A stretch of DNA of 64,000 nucleotides from Nelumbo lutea (Eukaryota; Streptophyta; Magnoliopsida; Proteales; Nelumbonaceae): the NCBI GenBank assembly GCA_022828595.1, contig JAKGHH010000004.1, forward strand, positions 81,434,270 to 81,498,269, given 5' to 3'. Position 1 is the first letter of the stretch; each line of letters begins with the position of its first letter. A program made the position numbers and the translations under genes. Shown in pieces: positions 35,924 to 47,200 of this stretch. The notes under the pieces are model-generated. The model was given only the letters and a program-made list of their open reading frames with translations. It was not told the origin of the DNA and searched no databases.

Positions 35924-36497
35924 TAGGGGTGGTCACGAGTTGAGTTTTTTATAAGCTATTTGAGTTTCGTTCACTTCGGTTTAAACCGAGTTTCAAAGTG
36001 AGCTTAAGCTTGATATATAGGCTTATTTGTTAATCGAGTCGAGTTCGTGCTCAGTGAAACTCGGCTCGTGAGGCTCGCAAACCTAGTATAATAAATAAAT
36101 ATTTTTTTATTATATACATATATACATATATATAATAAATAATTTTTATTTTATATAATAATATTTTATATATACTATTTTTATTTTTTATGTATAATAG
36201 TAAATAACTTTTATAGTTCTTATTTTTTGTATCTATAATAAAAATATTTTTTATATGCTATATTTTTTATTTTTTATATGTATAATAACAAATAATTTTT
36301 ATAATTCTTAATTTTTTGTGTGTAAAATAAAAAGTATTTATATGTATATTTTTTATTTTTTTTTAAATGGCTTATAGTTGAGCTCGAGCCAAGCTTGAAA
36401 TTGCGAGCTTTGAATCAAACCGAGCTCAAACCTAATACAGTTTCAGCGAGCCGAGCTCAAATAGTCAAGTATTCAGTTCGACTTGAATCCACCCCTA
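35924..36497. mobile_element. hAT-like MITE, GAGCTCGAG vocabulary
   Basis: The ends are TAGGGGTGG and CCACCCCTA. Both arms reiterate GAGCTCGAGCC, GAGTCGAG and CTCGGCTCG words around an AT core. Flanks TGGGTGGA and TGGGTGAT are a possible decayed duplication. Confidence 0.6.
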
Positions 36498-36829
36498 TGG
36501 GTGATACAAGTTAAAAGTTAGAAAGTTCTTTTAGGTGTAAGTGTATTTTAGTTAAATCTTCATATGAATTGATATATATATATATATATATTAGTTAATT
36601 ATCCTGGGTAAAACGAATATTTTCAAAAAATTAATTTATTATACCAACATTTTTCAATTTAGGACTGATAAAAAAGAAATAACTGCATTTTTTTTTTCAA
36701 AAACTATATAAGAGATTTTTGTTAATGATTAGACTGTGATACGGGAAGACATGATGCCGGTAAAACATATAGCCAATCAACCAATAAAGTATCATAAAAA
36801 AGATGACCAAGGGTATTCATCAAATGGCC

Positions 36830-37130
36830 AAGGAGTTAAAAATCTCTCATGTTTCGATCGAAGGTGACACTCAAAAGGTGGTCCAAGCCTTGTTGAATGA
36901 TCGTCCGGATTTCCCTTGACGGTTATTTCTCATTATCACTGATTGCAGGGACCTTTTGAAAGATTTCCAGTCTTCATTTATTTCCTTTAGGCCTCGTGCA
37001 GGCAATAGAGCAGCATATTTGATCGCTAAATTTGCTTATAATCTCTCAAGGACCTTTGCTTGGTCGAATCCTCCTAATTTCCTTTTGCCTGTATTTGTTG
37101 ATGATATGAATGAATTATTTGCCTATGGGC
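36830..37130 (+). pseudogene. RNase H-like (RVT_3-type) domain fragment
   Basis: In broken frames on the + strand: AKELKISHVSIEGDTQKVVQ, a stop, then LIITDCRDLLKDFQSSFISF, RPRAGNRAAYLIAKFAYNLS and PPNFLLPVFVDD. This order (EGD, DCR, NRAAH-type and PPDFL) is the C-terminal half of the RNase H-like domain common in plant non-LTR elements and their relics. It ends about 400 bp before the NHX leader, and is probably unrelated to that gene. Confidence 0.72.
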
Positions 37131-37429
37131 TTTTTAAAAAAAAAATAAATCGGGGGGTGCAAAACTATTCGATACGATGTCTTTCCGCTATAATAGATAT
37201 AGATTTTGCCTTTGTTAAAGTATAAATTGTAAAACCTCAAGGAAGTTTTTATTAATGAAAAATCTATGATGCCGAAAAGATATCGTACCGGAGAGGTTTT
37301 TATATTTTATCCAAAAGAAAAGGGATTCCCCGTAATCTACGGCTCTACGCTGTTTTTTCACTTGTTTTACTGGCAAGTGATATAATAGCCAAAAAAACGA
37401 AAAACAAAAATTATTACGAAGCATACGTG

Positions 37430-38221
37430 TAATTATTCCTTTGGGTCACTGACTCCGACTCCCTTCCGTTCTTCTTCTACTCTGTATTCTATTCCGTCTT
37501 TGTCTCTTATTAGTGCTGCTTTGTCCTCTCTCTCTCTCTTCTTCAACAGAGATCGATTGCTTCTCTGAGTCTGAATTGCATCCCAAGGTACCCTTGAAAA
37601 CCCTAATTCTCTAACGCTTCCTCTGTGGCCCGAGAAGTATTTCTTCAGAAATTCGCATAGATGATACTTACTCTCAATTCATATATACATCTCTGCAACA
37701 GCTATTCAAATTTTTAAGTTTCCGCTTTACGAATTAAGAAGAAGAATCCAGATGCTGGACTTGATGCCTAACGCTTATGCTTAATCTCTTTCGTCTTTCC
37801 TTCAGTTCCGTTGGCTGCTCTTTCGACATCGCAAGTCAGAATTGGACTCTGATTCGGTCTTTTCCTTGGTTCGAGCTTCAAAGCCAGACAAATAAGGCGT
37901 GTTTATGCGTTACTCACCTCGAGGATTGTTTGTGAGTATATTGTAAAGTTTCTGCAACTTTGAAGATTAATAACTGGTTATTGTTATTAGTCGCACTGGA
38001 TCCTGTTGTTTATTAGACGTTTTTTTTTTAAAACCTTGTGTGTATGTATTACTTCTCGATGCAGAGTTTGATTCGAATTTGGGTTCGAGACGTTCTTCAA
38101 ATGGATAGTTCAGAGACATGAAAGTGCACACTATAAAGAGAATTTGACTCATATATTGAACTCTACTGCCTACTGGGTTATTTGTACCTTATTGTTTGGT
38201 TATTTAATCGAGGTGGTGGCT
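37430..38221 (+). promoter_or_regulatory. NHX 5' leader region with a probable leader intron
   Basis: A CT-rich stretch (37480-37560), typical of plant 5' leaders, is followed by CCCAAG|GTACCC at 37587/37588. A good acceptor GATGCAG|AG ends at 38064, so an intron of about 477 bp probably lies in the leader. After it, two short overlapping upstream ORFs occur (38101-38121, 6 codons; 38118-38147, 9 codons) before the NHX ATG. A TATA box was not identified with confidence. Confidence 0.5.
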
Positions 38222-41200
38222 ATGGCTTTAGGTTCTGTTTTAGTTAAGCTCGGGATGTTGTCCACATCAGATCATGCCTCCGTGGTTTCTATGAATTTGT
38301 TTGTGGCGCTCCTTTGTGCTTGTATTGTGATTGGTCATCTACTGGAGGAGAACCGATGGATGAATGAATCGATTACGGCCCTAGCGATTGTGAGTTACTG
38401 ATCCCTTTTCTATTCTTTCGTTTCCTTCATGAATTATGGTTATGGCAAATAGCAATTGATTTCTGCAACTGATGGCAGGGTGTGTGTACTGGAGTCGTTA
38501 TTCTACTAACTACCCGGGGAAAGAGCTCGCATATCTTAGTCTTCAGTGAAGATCTTTTTTTTATATATCTTCTCCCACCTATCATATTTAACGCGGGGTA
38601 CGTGGATTCTTCTGGGACTTTTGCTTTAATTTCTTTTTGGGCTAATCTCTTTATCTTCTTTTCTATTTTGCATCTGAGTTATGGTGGTTGTACTTGTATG
38701 GGATGATCATTCTGTTATTTCTTTTATCTTTATCCTATGCTTATCCTACTATTGGTTTCAAGCGTTTTCCTAAATCTTTCTACTGGCACCCCCTCGCCCC
38801 TCCTCACTTCTTTTTCTCTATCCTGCATAAAAAATGATGATGCACGTTTTGGCAGCTCCCGACTCAAAGGTGACTCGGTTGCCTAGCTGAACAATCCCTA
38901 CTTGGAATGTAGCTTGGATGCCTAGCTGAATGGTTCCTACCTGGAAAGTGGCTCGGACGCCTAGCTGAATGGTGATGAGCTGGAAGGTGGCTCTGATGCC
39001 TAGCTGAATGGTGACAAGCTGGAAGGTGATTGGGATGCCTATCTGAACTGTACCTACCTCGAAGGTGGCTTTGACTCCTAGGTGAACTGTCCCTAGCTAA
39101 AGGTGGCTCTGACGCCTAGCTGAACTGCCTTAGCTGAAGGTGGCGAGCTGCATAGTTTATTGGTGCAAGTTGCATGGAAACAGTGTCAGAGTGCCCGGGC
39201 TTCTTTACCCGGGGTGGGCAGTCTGATGCTTAAGTTAGCGAATGCGAAGATTTTGTGAGAGAGCTGAAAGTAAGAGAGCTACATTGCGCATCTACCTTCT
39301 GATGTTGGAGGTAAGGCCTTTATATAGGCATTGTTTGGCATGGGCATCACGCACTGCGTCCAAGATCTCTGGGAAGACGTGCCTAACTAGTCCGAAGTCC
39401 TCGGAGGTAGTTGTGCATGTAGGCCAACTTTTGCGCCTTACTTAGTTTCCTCCGGGACATTCGGTGTGAGAACTGACTTTCGAGAGACCCGGGAGTGACA
39501 GGATGCATGTAGAGTTGGACGGCGAGCACGTCTCGCAGGTCGCCACCTGAACCTCAATTAGGTCAGAAAGTCTTCGAGGGAGATCGCTCCTCATGTCAAG
39601 GTCACTTAGGCCGGTACTGATGAGATACCACAGGTCAGCCTTGGACGAGGTGCTGCTAGCCGCTCTAAGTTGTGGACGGGGTTGCTAGATAGATTTCCAC
39701 TAGGTCGGCGGCGGAGGTAGGTCGCCAGGTCGGCGGCAGAGGCAGGTCGCCAGGTCGGCGGCGGAGGCAGGTCATTAGGTCACCAGGTCGCTAGGCTTCC
39801 AGCTGAGACTCCATAATTTTGGATAAGGCAAGTCATCGCCTAGGTGATGTTGGGATGTCATCCAGCTATTCTACGATGTCATGTGTCATGATGTTAGTGG
39901 AGGGACAAATCTGCCCTCATCAAAAAAGGAATGATAATAATGGATAATCTTAACACATATTGAATATTAGCAAAAAAAAGAAACACATATTGAATATTAG
40001 TGTGCTTATTGTGAGTAAAGGACTTGGTGAACAAAGAAGACAGAAGCTAGTTTATAGACTAAAAACTAGCTTTGGATTTAAAATTAGAAACAGGTAGGTG
40101 GCAGTGAGTCCTGATGTTTGCTTTTACTTGGAGGATCTTGATTTTAAGTCACTATTAACTGAACTTGTCACTAGAAAATAAGGGATTTAATATTACTTTT
40201 TCATTTTCTAGTCTAACCAATACAAACTAATATAGAGTATGCCCAACTCAAACATCTCTCCTCATTCAGACCAGTGATTTAAAAAATTGAGGCTTGTACC
40301 TTGAGGCGAGGTTCAAGGAAAATGCATCAGTCTCAAACTTGAGGCTCATATTTGAAAGTATAAAGCATATGCCTCACACCTTGAAATGCCTTGTGTATTA
40401 TTTGCATATTTATATGTATGTCCATATCTCTGTATGTATATGTATGTGCTGTTTCTATGATTTAATGTGCTGTATCTATGATTTAATAATGTGTTTAAAG
40501 CTATTATGAGGTATTATTTAACATTTAGAGCTTCTTAGTAATTAATAGTATGGATGCAACGGCTTTCAGTAAAGCTCCTAATAATCTTAACTCCTTTCTT
40601 TACATGATCATTTATTTATTACAATTGAGTAATGACCCTTATTCTGTAAATTGAGTATTCCTATTTCTTCTCATTTTCCCTAGTAATCTGTCCTGTCTCA
40701 CCTCCAACTCTACAGATATGATTTTAGCTAAGCTTGTAAACTTAGTAGGTTTCATTTATTTTAGTAAAACGAATAAAATAATTTTATCATTGCAATCTTC
40801 ACGCTTTTCTGTTCTCTCTCTCTACTAGTTATATTGTGGTTGATTCTCACCACATGGATGAATTAGTTATAAATTTAAGGTATAATAGCCATTGGGCCAT
40901 TTCTTGCTTTTTCTCTTGAAATTTGGCTGAGTTTGGAGGTGGATGCCACTTCTTCTTTACTTAGGATTTCATTTTCTTTTTTCCTTTGTTTTATTTTCTT
41001 CTGCCTTGTTTTATGTTTTATGTTTTTTTTTTTTTTTTTTAATGATCCTAACAGTCTTTTAAAAGGACTTGATGATTTGATCCTTTGTCCATTGAAATCA
41101 GATTCCAGGTGAAAAAGAAACAATTTTTCCGCAACTTCACAACAATCGTGTTGTTTGGTGCTGTTGGTACATTAATATCTTTTGGCATCATTGCAACAGG

Positions 41201-44200
41201 TAACATTTTTCAGTTATATGTATTTAATTATTTCACATCGTATAATTTCCACATTCAATATCAATAAATAGAGGGAAAAAATTGAAGTCATTGGCCATGC
41301 AGACTCATTACAGTGAAAAGCATGAAAATTTTAGTAGATAATTATTTCCATTTTATCTATATACGATATAGATGTGATTCAAACCAATAAAATTAGTAGA
41401 ATATTTCAGAATAAAGCAAAAGAAATTAGGAAAGAAGGAGACAACAAGAAGGAAGAAGATTGGAGAAGAAAGGAGAAAGAAAGGAGGAGTTCGATAATCT
41501 CCTCTTTCTCCCACTAATCTTTTAACAAACTTGCTTAAATTACATAATTTACAAGATTGCCCTTAAGTAGGCATCCACATCAGCACTATACTTAGAAAAC
41601 ATAAACAAGATCTAAAGGCCCATAAAGAAAAGGCCCAATAAGAAAACATAACAACGAAAGAACTAATAAGAAAGACACTAATGGGCTAGGGCCCATTCGG
41701 CCTAGTCTCTCTACACTCCCCCTTAAGTTGAGCATAGATATCCATCATGCCCAGCTTGCTTATATAATGAACTAGCTTTCCTTTAGGAACACCTTTTGTC
41801 AAAACATTAGCCAACTGTTCTTCAGAAATAACAAATGGTAGACAAAATTCTTCTGAGGCAACACTCTCTTGTATAAAATGCCTGTCAATTTCAATGTGTT
41901 TAGTTTTGTCATGTTGAACAGGATTGTGTGCAATGCTGATAGTAGCCTGGTTGCCACAATATAACATCATTGGCTTTTCACAGTCTATACCCAATTCATC
42001 TAAAAGTGATCTCAACCACAAAAGTTCAGAAACTCCATGTGCCATTGCCCTGTACTCCGCTTCAACTGAAGATCTTGCCACTATAGACTGCTTCTTACTC
42101 CTCCATGATACAATGTTCCCTACTACCATAGCACAATAACCTGAAGTAGACCTCCTATCATCAATACATCTGACCCAGTCAACATCAGTTTATGCTTCCA
42201 GCTTCATTGTGTCCATGCTTAGCAAACAAAATACCTTTTCTTGGAGTCCCTTTTAGATAGCACAAAACTCTCTCAACAGCTGCTAAATGTGTATCTCTGG
42301 GAGAACACATAAACTGGCTGATTACACTAACTGCATAGGAAATATCTGGCCGAGTCATGCAAAGGTAAAGTAACTTCCCAACCAGTCTCTAGAACATCCC
42401 CTTATCAGGCAACAGTTCACCTTCAGTGGCTAACAACTTATGATTTAGGTCAATAGGAGTAGAAGCAGGTCGAGCCCCTAGTTTCCCAATCTCTGCAAGG
42501 AGATCAAGAACATACTTTCATTGAGAAAGGAAGATACTATTCTTAGATCTGACAACTTCAATCTCTAAGAAATATCTGAGTTCTCCCAAGTCTTTAATTT
42601 CAAACTCAGTGTTAAGAAAACTCTTGAGATGAGCAACTTCCGGAGTATCATTACCTATAACCACAATATCATCAACATAGACAATCAGGAGGGTCACTAA
42701 TGAATTTCTCCTCTTAACAAACAAAGTATGATCCGACTGAGTCTGTGTGTACCCAAAAGCAACAAGAGCAGCCCGAAATCTGTCAAACCAGGCTCTAGGA
42801 GATTGCTTAAGGCCATACAGAGACTTCTTCAGTTTATAGACCTTTCCTTGCATCTCCTTCCCATACACCCTTGGAGGTAAAGACATATAGATTTCTTCAT
42901 TTAGGTCCCCATTCAAAAAAGCATTCTTTACATCAAATTGACGAAGAGGCCAATCAAAAGCAGTAGCTAAAGATAACAAAACTCGAACTGAAGTCATCTT
43001 GGCTATTGGGGAAAAAGTTTCTAAGTAGTCAATACCATACATGAGTATACCCTTTAGCAACCAAACGGGCTTTATATTTCTCAACAGTACCATCAAAATG
43101 ATACTTAATAGTGAACACCCACTTACAGCTAACCGGTTCCTTTCCCTCGGGCAAATCCACAATTTCCTAGGTATTGTTCTTATGCAAAGAATCTAGTTCA
43201 ATCCTCATAGCATCTCTCCATTCTAGTTTGGACAAAGCATCTGGGACAGATTTGGGAGTTACATGTTAGAAATAGAGGCAAAGAAGGAATAGTAGGAATG
43301 GGAAAGAAGGTTGTAGGACAGGTGCTTGGAAATACAATGAGCTGTGCATTTCCGTTTGCCTTTGCAAAGGGCAATAGGGAGATCAAGGCCAGGGAAGGTA
43401 TCTGAAGTGGTAGAAGAGGGCTGACATGTTATCTCAGTAGTGATGGGAGGAGCAAGAGGCACATCTGAAGGTGTGGAAAAGTAAGAAGATGAGTAGGAGG
43501 AGGAGGAGGAGCAGGGATAGATGACTCGATTGGAGGAGACTCTATAGAAGATTCAATGGGAATTGGAAGAGGAACAAATGGTGACAATGCAAACAATTCG
43601 TCTGAATGCTTCCCCTCAAGATAAGTACTAAAGAAAGGAACGGACTCTGCAAATGTGACATCTATAGAAACAAAGCGAGTGCCACGAACTGTATCAAAAC
43701 AACATTACCCTTTCTGTGTGGAGGCATATCCCAAAAAGACACACTTGTGTGCTTTAGGCTCAAACTTATGTCTTTAATGACTGTGAACATGGACATAGCA
43801 AGTGCACCCAAACACCCCAAGAGGAAGAGAAAACAAATCCTCATTTAGGAAAAGCAAGCTATAGGGAGTTTTAAACCCTAGAACCCGAGAAGGCATTCGG
43901 TTTATCAAGTATGTAGCTGTAAGGACAGCATCACCCCAAAACTTAATAGGAACATGGGAAGCAAAAGAAGGCTCCTTGCAACCTCAACCACATGTCTGTT
44001 TTTCCTTTCCGCCACTCCATTTTGTTGAGGAGTGTAGGAACAGGAACTCTTGGCAAAAAAATTTGCAGTCCCACTTTCTTGGCAATCTTCGACCAGATTC
44101 TGACTCTCCAAATCCTCTACCAACTAGGCAAACAAGATCTCTGAATAATCAGCAATTTATCTCTCCATACACTTTTCGATTAGAAACAAAGGTGTATGGA

Positions 44201-47200
44201 AAAAAAGAAACCTGCGCTGATACCAAGATGTGATTCAAACCAATAAAATTAGTAGAATATTTCAGAATAAAGCAAAAGAAATTAAGGAAGAAGGAGGAAG
44301 ATTGGAGAAGAAAGGAGAAAAAAGGGAGTTCGATAATTTCTTCTTTCTCCCACTAATCTTTTAATAAACTTGCTTAAGTTACATAATTTATAAGATTGCC
44401 CTTAAGTAGGCGTCTACATCAGCACTATACTTAGAAAACATAAACAAGAGCTAAAGGCCCCTAAAGAAAAGGCCCAATAAGAAAACATAATAAAAAAGAA
44501 CTAATAAGAAAGACACTAATGGGCTAGGGCCCATTCGGCCTAGTCTCTCTACAGATATGATGTTGCTTTTTTACCTTCTTACCTTCCATATTTGATACTT
44601 TACCTTCTTTTAAGAAGGTAAAATATGGAGTTCATCAATTATGTAGCAAAATTGATTTCTGTTAGAGTTCACAGAATAGGGGTATTTTGGTCATTTGGGT
44701 TTATCTGTTTGAGAGTGAAAGGTCTGTTTTATTCAAGTTTAAGTTGTGTCCCATCACTTATGAGGGACAATATTGTCTTTCTTGTAACTAAGTTTATGTG
44801 AGATAAATACAAGTGGGTCGATTAGAGAGGACTAATTTTTTCCTCTACTGGTCGAACCCTTCTTCTTCTTCTTCTTCTCTACTTTAACCTAGAACTGAAT
44901 AGGGTTTTCACATGGTATTAGAGCGATAAAACCCAGTTCCCTTTTCTTTCTTTTTCTTCTTTCCTCATCGCCCTTTCTTCTTCTTGGGTTCGCCGCCGGC
45001 TATACCAGCTTTCTTCGATTTTTTTCTAGCTTGAGTGGAAGCTCGACAAGGGGCCAAAAAGGATTGGTTGTTTTGTTGTTTTGGAGGTGAACATGCCTCT
45101 AGTTTCTGTGGTGGTGGTCGTTGAAGTGGTGTACTAGATGCCCTCTATTCTGTGATACGAAAAGGGCTGTTTGTGGACAGGTATGAACAGTTTTTTTTTT
45201 TTTTTGCCCAAGTAGTGGACTGCGAATGTTGTGTTTTGGTCTAGAATATATATATATTTTTTTTGTGGTGGTGTGAAGTGATTAGTATGCATACCAGTCT
45301 CGTTTTCCTCTGTTTATACCTGGGTATGTGCGTTGAAAGTTGGGTTTTCAGTTGCTGAAGTTTATGACAGCAGTGGTGTGGTGGTGTTTGTACTGTGCTA
45401 AATAGTGTGTGGTTGGTTTTGAATAGTTGAAAGTAAAAATCTTGTGTCGTGTGGTGGTGTTCACACTGATTTCTGTGGTGTTCATACTTCCTTGTGAGGT
45501 GAGCACATTTGGTTGAAAATGATGTCAGTCTGGGATGGTAGTGACAACAAAACTGGTGTTATGATCTCTCCAGATTACCTAAATGTTCAAATGAAATCTA
45601 TTAAGCTGAATGGTGAGAACTATGTGCCGTGGGCGAAGTCAGTGGAGGTGTTCTTAAAGGCCAAGAAGAAGGTAAAGCATGTAAGAGAAGAAAAACCTTC
45701 CTCTGACTCTCTAGGGTTTAGTGACTGGGAGCAGGAGGATGCTCAAATTGTGACATGGCTATGGAATAGCATGAAACCAAAAATCAATGTGAACTTTATG
45801 TTCCTAGATACAACTAAAGAAATCTGGGATCATGCTAAGAAACTGTATTTCGGGCAAGACAATACAACTAGGGTGTATCAGTTGTACCAAGAGTACTTCA
45901 ATCTGAAGCAAGACAGTCAAAGCTTGGAGGAATATTATGCAAGTTTGAGAAATATCCAAAATGAGCTTAATGTGTATCATCCTCTGACATCGGATGCTCA
46001 GGTTCAACAACAACAACGTGAGCAACTTGATGTGATGAGGCTTCTGGTGGGTTTGAAGGCTAAATGTGAACCTGTCCAACCACAAATATTGGGGTGATCT
46101 GCTCTTCCCTCACTTGAAGAAGTGTTTGCCTGTCTTTGGAGGACATCTATTGAGTCTACAGAGCATTCTTCTCTTTCAGACAAATCTGGTTTGGTGGTGA
46201 CTAGAGGGGGAGGCCATGGAAATAGAGGTGGTGGTGGTGGTGGCCATGAACTTCCAGGTAACCGTGGTGGTCCCATGTTTAATCATGTTGGTGGCCGGAT
46301 GGAGGTCGGGACTCAGGGGGAGGTCGTGGTAAAGGAAGAAGTAATACTCCTAGGAAGTGTACATACTGTGGATTAGAGGGGCACACGATTAATTTCTGCT
46401 ATGATTTATATGGTCCACCCAATACTTGGGCTAACCATGTTGTGACTAGGAGTAGTGGTATAGCTAGTGAAAGTCAGCAAACTGACCCGATCACCTCCAC
46501 ATCTACTAGTGCTTCTGGGAAGGAGATGGTGAGTGTACCCCGTGCAGTATATGAGCAGTTCCTTCAAACATCTTCTCAGTAGAACATAGCTACCTTTTCC
46601 CATTCAGGTATGGCTTATTTGGCTTCCAAGCCTTCACACTGGATCATTGACTCTGGAGCCTCAGACCATATGTCTGGGACTCCAAATGTATTTTCTTCAC
46701 TTTCTCAGTCCTCTACATAAACAATTACTCTTGCCAATGGTTCTACATCTCCTATTTGTGGTGTTGGTGATATTGATATCTCCTCCTTATCCTTATTATC
46801 TGTTTTATATGTTCTCAAGTTCCCTTTTAACCTTATATCAATTAGTAGATTAACCAAGTCACTTAATTGTTCCATAACCTTTTATCCCTCTTCTTGTGCG
46901 TTTCAGGATTTCAAGACGGGGATGAAGATTGGTGGAGGGCATGAGACAGGTGGATTGAACCTTGATGGTGGCGACCCTCCAGTAGCTTTTCAATCGTTTC
47001 TTACTCCTCTTCCCTCAAGGCTATGAAGTTGCTGGTTCCTTCCTTAAGTCATCTTTCATTGTTGGATTGTGAGTCGTGTTAACTTGGGAAACATCATAGA
47101 GTCTCTTTCAATCCGAGAGTTGATAGTTGTGTCTTGAGTCCTTTTTCTTTAGTTCATTATGATGTTTGGGGTCCAATTAAAGTAATGTCATACAATGGTT

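Larger units (their letters stand above)
38835..39922. repeat. Solo LTR (about 1,088 bp) in NHX intron 2
   Basis: It starts TGATGATGC and ends CCCTCATCA, so the first and last six bases are inverted (TGATGA/TCATCA). It is flanked by AAAAA on both sides (38830-38834 and 39923-39927). It is much more GC-rich than its intron and contains two minisatellites. No internal retroelement gene is present, consistent with LTR-LTR recombination. The A-run duplication is low in information, so the boundaries rest mainly on the ends. Confidence 0.65.
41370..44553 (-). mobile_element. Copia 4: internally deleted copia in NHX intron 3, antisense to gene
   Basis: Two LTRs (41370-41715 and 44226-44553) bracket a 2.5-kb interior, with an exact target duplication GATAT (41365-41369 and 44554-44558). 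On the minus strand: primer site, a very short leader, the end of integrase, RT and RNase H, then purine tract. Gag, protease and most of integrase are missing, so the copy is about 3.2 kb instead of about 5 kb. By eye the two LTRs differ at roughly a dozen positions plus small gaps. Confidence 0.92.

Noticed and set aside
38144..38221. N-terminal extension of NHX (26 extra residues)
   Set aside because: The extension would start at a TTG; the first in-frame ATG is 38222, and homologues start close to STSDHASVV.
38870..39150. Regular repeat array that could look like a CRISPR
   Set aside because: Units are imperfect, have no constant spacers, and lie in a plant intron inside a solo LTR.
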